From positions 1-20,640 of the forward strand of contig CALESG010000151.1 in assembly GCA_937907215.1 (NCBI GenBank): a DNA stretch of 20,640 bases, given 5' to 3'. The position numbers and the translations under genes are program-made. Numbering within the stretch: position 1 is the stretch's first letter; the number at the start of each line of letters is the position of its first letter. The notes under the pieces were generated by a model. The model ran no database searches. It saw nothing but the letters and a program-made list of their open reading frames with translations, and was not told the origin of the DNA. Positions 15,226 through 20,640 of this stretch are shown here, piece after piece. The stretch comes from an uncultured Ruminococcus sp. GTDB lineage: Bacteria > Bacillota > Clostridia > Oscillospirales > Ruminococcaceae.

Positions 15226-15351
15226 TCACCCCATTCTATATATTCGTTGTTTTTGTAAAGCAGTAACACCTCCCACATTAAGTGGCACTGCCAATCCCAC
15301 AGACATACACGCCGCTATGGTCAACGCCGATAGCTTTTTTGTTTTCCTCAT
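15226..15351 (-). CDS. 41-codon orphan signal-peptide ORF, likely remnant of a third secreted gene
   Basis: MRKTKKLSALTIAACMSVGL begins a textbook Sec signal sequence ending VTA at residue 31, followed by only ten residues and TGA. AAAGGAG lies 9 nt before the ATG, so it is probably translated. The start resembles the signal peptides of both downstream dockerin proteins (MRKTSK, MKKTSK). Its last codons fall in ATAGAATGGGGTGAATAATT, the same sequence (one mismatch) that stands before the start of the other dockerin gene. I infer a deletion that fused a former gene's signal peptide to the next gene's leader. A functional leader or secreted decapeptide is the alternative. Confidence 0.6.
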   Translation of the reverse strand: MRKTKKLSALTIAACMSVGLAVPLNVGGVTALQKQRIYRMG

Positions 15352-15586
15352 AATACATCGCTCCTTTATAAGTTATATAATGATGAAAAATTAAAAAACA
15401 AAAAGACCATAATTTGGCAAAAAAATATACTTATAAAAATCACCTGCAATAATTTTTATCATCAATTAAATTATACTCTAATTTATTATGCACATAATAA
15501 TTATAATTTTAGGGATTAAAATAGCCGCATTATACATATTCTCTTTCATCATATTTCGCCATGATTTATAGCTTATAATAAATAAT
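15352..15586 (-). other. AT-rich region upstream of the dockerin genes; possible -10 only
   Basis: This 235-bp, very AT-rich stretch has no ORF. A TATAAT lies on the minus strand at 15470-15475, but the hexamer 17 bp upstream (ATTATG) is a poor -35 and the leader would be over 100 nt. The promoter of the dockerin genes must lie here or just left of it; I cannot place it firmly. Confidence 0.3.
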
Positions 15587-15626
15587 AAAAAGAACTGCCA
15601 TGAATTTTTCCACAGCAGCTCTTTTT
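15587..15626 (-). terminator. Terminator of the flavin-reductase-like gene
   Basis: AAAAAGAACTGC (15587-15598) pairs with GCAGCTCTTTTT (15615-15626) with one mismatch over 12 bp. In the minus-strand direction it ends in TTTTTATTATT, just past the stop at 15637. Confidence 0.75.
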
Positions 15627-15636
15627 TGAACTAATG

Positions 15637-16143
15637 TTATTCGTTTTCATATACAGCAATGATCTCACCTATATACTGCTTGTGCATAGGGTCAGTGCTG
15701 TACCACTTATCATAAGTTGACCTTTCAGTAAAAGATTCCTGATTCATCATTTCAGAATATCTCTTTTTGCAAACAAAAACACGCTTTGCCTGCTCAAATG
15801 TCACTGCTCCGTCAATCTCAATAGGTGTAAGACCTGTTTCCTTTGCCTTGTCATAATCTCTGCCTGATTTTGTACCGCAAAAATTAAGTGCATTTCTATA
15901 GCTTTCATCAAAAAAACTGATAGTATATATATCACTGTCTTCCATAAATTTAAAAGTATGTCGATTTGTACGCACTGCACACAAAATTGAAGGCGTACCC
16001 CACATTACTCCCATAAATCCCCATGATGCAGTCATTGTGTTGTAATTTTCACCATTGCCTGCTGTTATGAGAAACCATTCCTTGCCTATCTCATTAAACG
16101 GATTTCCACTTAATTCATAAACATTTTTCTTTACAAAACCCAT
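15637..16143 (-). CDS. Flavin reductase-like (FMN-binding split-barrel) protein
   Basis: The 168-residue protein fits the flavin_reduct domain family: an N-terminal strand, WFLITAGNGENYNTMTASWG near 23-42 where the flavin phosphate normally binds, then GTPSILCAVRTNRHTFKFM and the FDESYRNALNFCGTKSGRDYDK segment. Relatives bind FMN and act as NAD(P)H:flavin reductases or flavoredoxin-like electron carriers; the exact substrate is not predictable. A GAGAGGAG ribosome binding site and its own promoter at 16207-16235 and terminator at 15587-15626 make it a single-gene unit. Confidence 0.88.
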   Translation of the reverse strand: MGFVKKNVYELSGNPFNEIGKEWFLITAGNGENYNTMTASWGFMGVMWGTPSILCAVRTNRHTFKFMEDSDIYTISFFDESYRNALNFCGTKSGRDYDKAKETGLTPIEIDGAVTFEQAKRVFVCKKRYSEMMNQESFTERSTYDKWYSTDPMHKQYIGEIIAVYENE

Positions 16144-16206
16144 TTCAATACCTGCTCCTCTCTATAAATGTCACAAACTTTAGCCATATACTAAACATTA
16201 TAACAT

Positions 16207-16235
16207 ATTATAACACATAAGGAGTATTTATGCAA
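16207..16235 (-). promoter_or_regulatory. Promoter of the flavin-reductase-like gene
   Basis: Minus strand: TTGCAT (16230-16235), 17 bp, TATAAT (16207-16212). The start would be near 16200. It lies directly after the spo0A stop, and no terminator for spo0A is visible, so read-through is possible. Confidence 0.7.
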
Positions 16236-16238
16236 GCA

Positions 16239-17009
16239 TTATGCAAATTTCTTTATACTATTGTTTCTGTATTGCAAACGCAGCTTGTCCGTAATAAGCG
16301 CTATAAACTCTGAATTAGTCGGTTTTCCTTTACAAGTATTTACCGTATAGCCGAAAAACGAATTCAATGTTTCTATATTGCCTCTGTCCCATGCAATTTC
16401 AATCGCATGACGTATTGCCCTTTCAACTCTTGAGGATGTGGTTTCATACTTCTTTGCTACACTCGGATATAAAAGCTTTGTTATACTTTCCAGCAGTTCA
16501 TTGTCATCTATTGCCATAAGTATAGCTGACCTTAAATAATGATAGCCTTTTATATGTGCCGGTACTCCAAGCTGATGAATCATTTCGGTTACTATTACTT
16601 CAAGATCGTGTGATTCACTTATCTTTTGGACTGGTTCTCCGCATAAAAGCTTCTGAGCTCTACTGCACATCATATCATTATCAAAAGGTCTTTGTACAAA
16701 ATATGTAGCTCCTGCCTCTACTACCTGCCTTTCAAGAAACGCATTATCATACGCTGAGGTAATGATAAAATAAGGAAGCTTTCCTCCTAATGCCCGAAGT
16801 TTTGTCATTACCTCTACCGCATCATAATGAAGCATAACTGCATCCATAATCACGACTTCAGGACAATCTGCTTGTATAGACTCAAGCAAAACTTTTCCGT
16901 CCTTTTTACGTGTAACTGTATAAATCCCTTTTGCACGAAAGCAATTAGCACAAGAAAGTCCATATTCTACGCTGTCATCACCGATCAATACTTTAACCTT
17001 GTGATTCAT
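16239..17009 (-). CDS. spo0A: Stage 0 sporulation response regulator Spo0A
   Basis: Spo0A is the master regulator of entry into sporulation; phosphorylation lets it bind 0A boxes. The 256-residue protein starts at 17009, where GAGGAGG is ideally placed; the frame is open 30 codons further without one. The receiver has the acidic pair Asp11/Asp12, phosphoacceptor Asp56 (VIMDAVML) and Thr84. The otherwise conserved Lys before the Pro of the last strand is Arg107 (VQRPFD), and the usual IMP after Asp56 is VML. The DNA-binding domain is canonical: [34 protein letters not shown] and [12 protein letters not shown]. It is divergent from spoIVB rather than downstream of it. Confidence 0.97.
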   Translation of the reverse strand: MNHKVKVLIGDDSVEYGLSCANCFRAKGIYTVTRKKDGKVLLESIQADCPEVVIMDAVMLHYDAVEVMTKLRALGGKLPYFIITSAYDNAFLERQVVEAGATYFVQRPFDNDMMCSRAQKLLCGEPVQKISESHDLEVIVTEMIHQLGVPAHIKGYHYLRSAILMAIDDNELLESITKLLYPSVAKKYETTSSRVERAIRHAIEIAWDRGNIETLNSFFGYTVNTCKGKPTNSEFIALITDKLRLQYRNNSIKKFA

Positions 17010-17034
17010 ATATCCTCCTCTCACCTGCTCTAAT

Positions 17035-17064
17035 ATTTTAACACAATGCGAGAGTTTTCCACAA
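17035..17064 (-). promoter_or_regulatory. spo0A: Probable spo0A promoter
   Basis: Minus strand: TTGTGG (17059-17064), 18 bp, TAAAAT (17035-17040), about 25 bp before the spo0A start. The 0A-box-like site at 17073-17082 is just upstream of the -35, suggesting autoregulation. The match is moderate. Confidence 0.4.
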
Positions 17065-17215
17065 GATTCAGCTTTGTCGTAAGGTGTCAACGATTTCATA
17101 ATATTTTTTGCCGAAAATATGCATTTTTTAAGATTTCTTCCGACTTCATATACTTTGCTCGATTTATAGTTTCTTTATTGTTATGATTTAAGGTAACGCC
17201 GCACAAAGACTGTGC

Positions 17216-17246
17216 GTCAGATATGCAGTCAGATTTATTGTCAGAT
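17216..17246. repeat. Three GTCAGAT repeats at 12-bp spacing
   Basis: GTCAGAT occurs at 17216-17222, 17228-17234 and 17240-17246, an exact 12-bp period with unrelated 5-nt spacers. It lies between the two divergent sporulation genes. It may be a protein-binding array, but chance cannot be excluded. Confidence 0.45.
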
Positions 17247-17420
17247 GAAACAAAAAATTCAGTGAATACTTTGTACATTCACGAGGCTTTTGGTGAAATA
17301 TGACAAGAAATATGCAAACAGATTACGTACAGAGCTGTAAATCAAGCTTTATGCGGAGTTACCTTAAAGCTTTAAAAAAGTTTTTTGTTTTTCAGGAAAC
17401 ACAATTGCCTGCTTTTTTCG

Positions 17421-17450
17421 CTAATAAAAAATTCTTTAATGCTCATATTA
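17421..17450 (+). promoter_or_regulatory. spoIVB: Sigma-G/sigma-F-like promoter of spoIVB
   Basis: CTAATA (17421-17426), 17 bp, CATATTA (17444-17450) resembles the forespore sigma-G pattern TGAATA / CATAMTA (4 of 6 and 6 of 7). In B. subtilis spoIVB is forespore-expressed. The leader would be about 56 nt. Confidence 0.4.
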
Positions 17451-17512
17451 TAAACGCAAGCTTTCATAAAAATTATAAAAAGACAAAATATAAAACAGAA
17501 AGAAGGTCATCT

Positions 17513-18718
17513 ATGTTTAAACATCTTCGCATTACAGCGATCTTACTCTCCGCTGCTTTACTAAACACTTTTACAGCTGCCGGATATTATTCATTTAAAC
17601 TATCTGACAGTTATTATATATCATCAGGCAGTGATCTAGAACTTTCAACTTTCCTGCCAATTACAGCAGATACTGCCAAAGAAAATTCACTTGCCGCTTT
17701 TTATCAGAATTCATCAAGCACTTGTACGGCATCGCTAAAACTTTTTGGCGTAATTCCTGTTAAAACCGCTGATATAGAAGAAATCGATACTCCAATGCTT
17801 ATACCCGGTGGTGAGATCTTTGGAATACGGCTCAAAATGGACGGTGTTATGGTGATACGGCTCGGTTCGGCAGATACAAAAGACGGTTCTATTTGTCCTG
17901 CAAAAGACGCCGGTCTTCGTGCAGGAGATATAATAGAATCAGTAGACGGCAATATTATAACATCAAATGCATCATTAAAAGACGCTATTTGTAAAGCAAA
18001 CGGCGATAAAGTAGAAATTGAATTCACACGTGATGGAAAACAAAAAAGCTGCCAACTTATACCTGTGTACTCTCTCTCCGAAGATTGCTATACCGCTGGT
18101 ATCTGGGTGCGTGATAGTCTTGCCGGAATCGGAACAATGACATTTTACGATCCTGAATCAACAACATTCGGCGGACTCGGTCACCCTATTTGTGACAGTG
18201 ATACAGGAGTATGTATTCCAATAAGTGAAGGAAGTGCCTGTCCGGTAACAATAAAAGATATTATAAAAGGTGAAAAAGGCGAACCGGGTATGCTTGAAGG
18301 AGAATTCAGCGGAAGCAATGATACCGGCTCACTGCTTTGCAACAATCGCTGCGGAATATTTGGAAAAATGTCTGCTGCATATCCCAAAAAGGAAGCCGTT
18401 CCAATGGCATTTAAACAAGAGATCAAAACCGGAAAAGCGGAAATAATATGTACGATCGACAACAACGAACCTGTTCACTACAGTGCAGAAATTGAAGATA
18501 TAGACCAAACCGGTAAAGACAACACCAAAAATATGATAATACACATAACCGATGAACGTCTTATCAATAATACCGGCGGAATAGTTCAAGGCATGAGCGG
18601 TTCACCGATAATTCAAAACGGTAAACTTGTGGGAGCGGTTACTCATGTATTTGTGGACGACCCTACAAGAGGCTATGGAATATTCTGTGAAAATATGTAC
18701 AGATATGGTACAACTTAA
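17513..18718 (+). CDS. spoIVB: SpoIVB serine peptidase, sigma-K checkpoint signal
   Basis: SpoIVB is a forespore-made PDZ-serine peptidase (family S55) secreted to the intermembrane space, where in Bacillus it triggers pro-sigma-K processing. The 401-residue protein has an N-terminal membrane segment (about 6-24), a PDZ domain (about 100-180, with RAGDIIESVDGNII), and the S55 catalytic triad: His224 in GLGHP, Asp347 in TDER and Ser362 in QGMSGSP. The Asp-Ser spacing of 15 equals that in the Bacillus enzyme. The ATG at 17513 follows AGAAGG. It is the only large plus-strand gene. It converges with the lipoprotein gene, 14 bp between stops. Confidence 0.96.
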   Translation: MFKHLRITAILLSAALLNTFTAAGYYSFKLSDSYYISSGSDLELSTFLPITADTAKENSLAAFYQNSSSTCTASLKLFGVIPVKTADIEEIDTPMLIPGGEIFGIRLKMDGVMVIRLGSADTKDGSICPAKDAGLRAGDIIESVDGNIITSNASLKDAICKANGDKVEIEFTRDGKQKSCQLIPVYSLSEDCYTAGIWVRDSLAGIGTMTFYDPESTTFGGLGHPICDSDTGVCIPISEGSACPVTIKDIIKGEKGEPGMLEGEFSGSNDTGSLLCNNRCGIFGKMSAAYPKKEAVPMAFKQEIKTGKAEIICTIDNNEPVHYSAEIEDIDQTGKDNTKNMIIHITDERLINNTGGIVQGMSGSPIIQNGKLVGAVTHVFVDDPTRGYGIFCENMYRYGTT

Positions 18719-18732
18719 AATAATATCGCTTA

Positions 18733-19638
18733 TCAATATGGCAATGTGAACTTACCTATCTTCCAAACTCCATCTTCTGGAACAAGTGTGAATTCATTTG
18801 TCGTTTTACTGTCCTCATACTCTACAACAACATTAAATACTATTTCTTTATCTGATACAGATTTAAGACTTTCTACTTCCGATGAAATATATGTCATATC
18901 CATTCCTCTTGCAAATCTCGCAGCATAGAGCTTGCCGTTTTGTGAAACAAGCAAATCGTCAAAATCACTGTCGTGATATTCTCGGCTGAAGATTTCATAG
19001 TAAGGTGCTGTTGCATCTTCAAAAGATGTACAAGTTGTGAGAAAATATGTCTTATCCAGAATTTCAAGGTTATCTCTGTCAAACGGGAATTCACTTCCTG
19101 TACAGAGATACCTATATGAAATATTGCAGCCTTCTTTATAAAGTTCCTGTGCTTCCGCTATCCATTCAACTTCACTTTTTCCACTTATATCCATATTTCC
19201 ATTTGCGGTTTCAACAGTTTCAACCGGTATACCTGTGCTATTGTTACCGTTATTATTATTGCCATTATTATTTACATTATTATTTCCAATACTGTTATCC
19301 TGAAAATTATTTTGATTATTATTTACCGGTATTGTAAAAGACGGAGCCGGATTTCCACCGCCTTGTCCATTATTAACGATCGGCTGTGTGGTAATATTCA
19401 TTTCACTTTCAGCCGTACTGCTGCTAGTATTATTATCAGTAGTTGTATTTTCCAAAGCAGATTCTTCCGTACTAATAACTAACGTATTTTCAGTCACTTT
19501 AGGTGTTGTTGATGATGTTATATCATTAACTGCCAAAGCTTCCTTTTCTGACGCAGAATCACCATCACTTGAACAGCCGCCAATGCATAATGCATAGATC
19601 ATAATAAGTATAACAGCCATACTCTTTTTCATATTCAT
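18733..19638 (-). CDS. Lipoprotein with Asn/Ser/Thr-rich linker and C-terminal globular domain
   Basis: I place the start at 19638 (MNMKKSMAV), 8 nt after AGAGGTG; the open frame extends to 19749 without support and through the promoter. The 301-residue protein has a lipobox IGGC (Cys22), a Ser/Thr/Glu-rich stretch, then an Asn-rich low-complexity linker (about 100-140). The C-terminal domain is about 140 residues, from SEVEWIAEAQELYKEGCN to WKIGKFTLPY. That domain could be an NTF2/cystatin-type fold as in peptidoglycan-hydrolase inhibitors (IseA), but the resemblance is weak and I leave the function open. It should sit on the outer face of the membrane. Confidence 0.85.
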   Translation of the reverse strand: MNMKKSMAVILIMIYALCIGGCSSDGDSASEKEALAVNDITSSTTPKVTENTLVISTEESALENTTTDNNTSSSTAESEMNITTQPIVNNGQGGGNPAPSFTIPVNNNQNNFQDNSIGNNNVNNNGNNNNGNNSTGIPVETVETANGNMDISGKSEVEWIAEAQELYKEGCNISYRYLCTGSEFPFDRDNLEILDKTYFLTTCTSFEDATAPYYEIFSREYHDSDFDDLLVSQNGKLYAARFARGMDMTYISSEVESLKSVSDKEIVFNVVVEYEDSKTTNEFTLVPEDGVWKIGKFTLPY

Positions 19639-19708
19639 ATTATTTACACCTCTATAATATATGTCAAATGTTTCAATCAAAAATCGTTGATTACTTCCAA
19701 TTAGACAT

Positions 19709-19737
19709 ATTATACTATATTTCGCTTTATTATGCAA
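19709..19737 (-). promoter_or_regulatory. Promoter of the Asn-rich lipoprotein gene
   Basis: Minus strand: TTGCAT (19732-19737), 17 bp, TATAAT (19709-19714), giving a leader of about 64 nt. The -35 region shares the 11-mer TGCTTGCATAA with the promoter at 16207-16235. Confidence 0.7.
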
Positions 19738-19780
19738 GCACTTAGCCAATAAAATTTATTTTTTCTACATTTCACAAAAC

Positions 19781-19817
19781 AAAAAAGGCTGCCACAGTTT
19801 AAACCCCTGTAACAGCC
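19781..19817 (-). terminator. Terminator of ptsH
   Basis: GGCTG-CC-ACAG (19787-19797) pairs with CTGT-AA-CAGCC (19807-19817) around a 9-nt loop. In the minus-strand direction it ends in TTTTTTGTTTTG, just past the ptsH stop at 19838. Confidence 0.8.
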
Positions 19818-19837
19818 CCTTAATTTAATTAAAAAAC

Positions 19838-20110
19838 TTATCTATTTTCGTCACTAAAACCGCTCTCAACCAGATCTACCAGAGCGTCTACAGCTGCCTG
19901 TTCATCCTGACCGTCTGCAATAATGCGGATATTTGTGCCGCCAATGATACCCAGAGAAAGGATACCCAACAAGCTCTTAGCATTTACTCGGCGTTCTTCC
20001 TTTTCGATCCAAATGGACGCACGGAATTCATTAGCCTTCTGAATAAAGAATGTTGCAGGTCTTGCGTGAAGACCAACTTGGTTCTTAACTTCAACGTCTT
20101 TTACATACAT
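19838..20110 (-). CDS. ptsH: Phosphocarrier protein HPr
   Basis: HPr relays phosphate from enzyme I to sugar-specific EIIA proteins. The 90-residue protein has the phosphorylated His15 in VGLHARPAT and the regulatory Ser46 in NAKSLLGILSLG, phosphorylated by HPr kinase for catabolite control in low-GC Gram-positives. Having both sites makes it HPr and not Crh. The start at 20110 follows AGGAGAG; the frame is open further to 20224 but crosses the promoter. It forms a one-gene unit with its own promoter and terminator, without ptsI beside it. Confidence 0.95.
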   Translation of the reverse strand: MYVKDVEVKNQVGLHARPATFFIQKANEFRASIWIEKEERRVNAKSLLGILSLGIIGGTNIRIIADGQDEQAAVDALVDLVESGFSDENR

Positions 20111-20143
20111 AATAATTACTCTCCTATCATAAAAAGTCTTTAG

Positions 20144-20159
20144 GGAAACTTTTGTTTCC
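20144..20159 (-). other. Small hairpin in the ptsH leader
   Basis: GGAAAC (20144-20149) and GTTTCC (20154-20159) flank a 4-nt loop within the leader of ptsH. It may be a stability or regulatory stem; it has no U-run. Confidence 0.35.
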
Positions 20160-20195
20160 AAGTTGATAAGCCATTGATTTCTGTCTCTGTTACCT

Positions 20196-20224
20196 ATTAT
20201 ACAGACTTTTAGACCTGCCGTCAA
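20196..20224 (-). promoter_or_regulatory. ptsH: ptsH promoter
   Basis: Minus strand: TTGACG (20219-20224), 17 bp, TATAAT (20196-20201). The start is near 20189 with a leader of about 80 nt. Confidence 0.85.
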
Positions 20225-20314
20225 CGTATATTTTGCAACAAATTAGGGTTTTTAGCTAAATTTCTACGTGTTGACACAACTTCTGTTTTTTTTAGCTCCA
20301 AACTTTGTTGATAA

Positions 20315-20340
20315 TAACTACAAGATTTGCGTTGTAGTTA
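20315..20340. repeat. 9-bp inverted repeat between trmD and ptsH
   Basis: TAACTACAA (20315-20323) and TTGTAGTTA (20332-20340) enclose 8 nt. It lies about 50 bp past the trmD stop. The minus-strand tail TTATTATC is a poor U-run, so it is either a weak terminator or a binding site. Confidence 0.4.
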
Positions 20341-20390
20341 GAATGACCAAATTCAACACCACATTTTAGACACAGCAAACAAAAATATTG

Positions 20391-20640
20391 TTATATTTTG
20401 TCAATATAGTCATCATACAAGTCCGGTCGCTTTTCTTTTGTCACTTCAAGGCTTTGTGCAAAACGCCAATCCGCTATATTCTTATGATGTCCTGATAAAA
20501 GCACCGGCGGAACTGCTGTATCATGCCATATCTCCGGTCTTGTATAGTGCGGATACTCAAGCAGTCCTCCATAATGGCTTTCCTCTTCAAAGCACACTGA
20601 TTCCGGCAAAACGCCGGGACACATACGTGCAATAGTATCT
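20391..20640 (-). CDS. trmD: tRNA (guanine37-N1)-methyltransferase, C-terminal part
   Basis: About 82 residues of the C-terminal end are visible; the reading frame stays open to the right edge, so the gene is cut by the window. [41 protein letters not shown] and the final RPDL match the conserved C-terminal half of TrmD, which methylates G37 of tRNAs and prevents frameshifting. In many bacteria rplS follows trmD; here ptsH follows, with its own promoter. Confidence 0.93.
   Translation of the reverse strand, partial: DTIARMCPGVLPESVCFEEESHYGGLLEYPHYTRPEIWHDTAVPPVLLSGHHKNIADWRFAQSLEVTKEKRPDLYDDYIDKI

Larger units (their letters stand above)
17010..17512. other. 503-bp intergenic region between divergent spo0A and spoIVB
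   Basis: No credible gene lies here. It contains a probable spo0A promoter, a 0A-box-like sequence TTTGTCGTAA (17073-17082, one mismatch to the TGTCGAA core), a 6-bp hairpin CGCACA/TGTGCG (17200-17216), a triple GTCAGAT repeat, GTGAAT/ATTCAC arms with a 9-nt spacer (about 17261-17281), and a sigma-G-like promoter for spoIVB. The open frame upstream of spoIVB from 17300 lacks a ribosome binding site. Confidence 0.6.

Noticed and set aside
17010..17099. 30-residue N-terminal extension of Spo0A
   Set aside because: The internal ATG at 17009 has GAGGAGG and begins exactly where Spo0A proteins start; the extension covers the likely promoter.
17096..17278. Minus-strand 60-codon ORF upstream of spo0A
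   Set aside because: No Shine-Dalgarno, no recognisable protein features, and it overlaps the GTCAGAT repeats and hairpin.
17300..17512. 71-residue N-terminal extension of SpoIVB
   Set aside because: No ribosome binding site upstream, and it would bury the signal/membrane segment; the ATG at 17513 has AGAAGG and starts with that segment.
20111..20224. N-terminal extension of HPr
   Set aside because: It runs through a good promoter at 20196-20224, and HPr proteins start at MYVKDVEV with His at residue 15.

Overview
The window reads as chromosome of an anaerobic, AT-rich, spore-forming Firmicute, most like Ruminococcus or a relative in the Oscillospiraceae. Three things point there: Spo0A and SpoIVB, an HPr with the Gram-positive Ser46 regulatory site, and secreted proteins ending in type I dockerins. 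Nearly every gene is on the minus strand; only a small XRE regulator and spoIVB are on the plus strand. The genus is inferred from gene content, not from a database comparison.

Left part (1-2626). A consensus minus-strand promoter fires off the left edge into an unidentified leader or RNA. Next is a membrane-anchored protein built of seven exact 26-residue Cys/His/Trp repeats, divergent from a 79-residue XRE regulator with CGCAATT operator-like sites between them. A small lipoprotein follows.

Arginine cluster (2627-12863). Transcribed right to left from a strong promoter at 12836-12863, the order is argG, argH, a 60-residue membrane protein, argC, argJ, argB, two membrane proteins (264 and 175 aa), argD, a zinc-ribbon/DUF4234-like membrane protein, and argF. 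This covers every step from glutamate to arginine by the acetyl-recycling route, with ArgJ replacing separate ArgA and ArgE functions. No carAB or argR lies in the window. Four non-arginine membrane genes are embedded with tight spacing, and a terminator hairpin sits between argG and argH. A small palindromic element flanked by a 10-bp direct repeat appears inserted exactly at the argF stop codon. Nested inverted repeats lie upstream of the argG promoter.

Secreted dockerin region (13017-15351). Two paralogous dockerin proteins of unknown N-terminal function are preceded by a 41-codon ORF that is essentially an isolated signal peptide, probably the remnant of a third copy.

Right part (15637-20640). 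A flavin-reductase-like protein is followed by spo0A (minus) divergent from spoIVB (plus). In most endospore formers these two genes run in tandem, so this arrangement is unusual. The Spo0A receiver also has Arg where response regulators have the conserved Lys. A lipoprotein with an Asn-rich linker, ptsH (HPr) with its own promoter and terminator, and the 3' end of trmD running off the right edge complete the window.

No wholly new defence or mobile system is evident. The points most worth a second look are the Cys-repeat protein with its regulator, the inserted palindromic element, the membrane genes in the arg operon, the orphan signal peptide, and the spo0A/spoIVB rearrangement.
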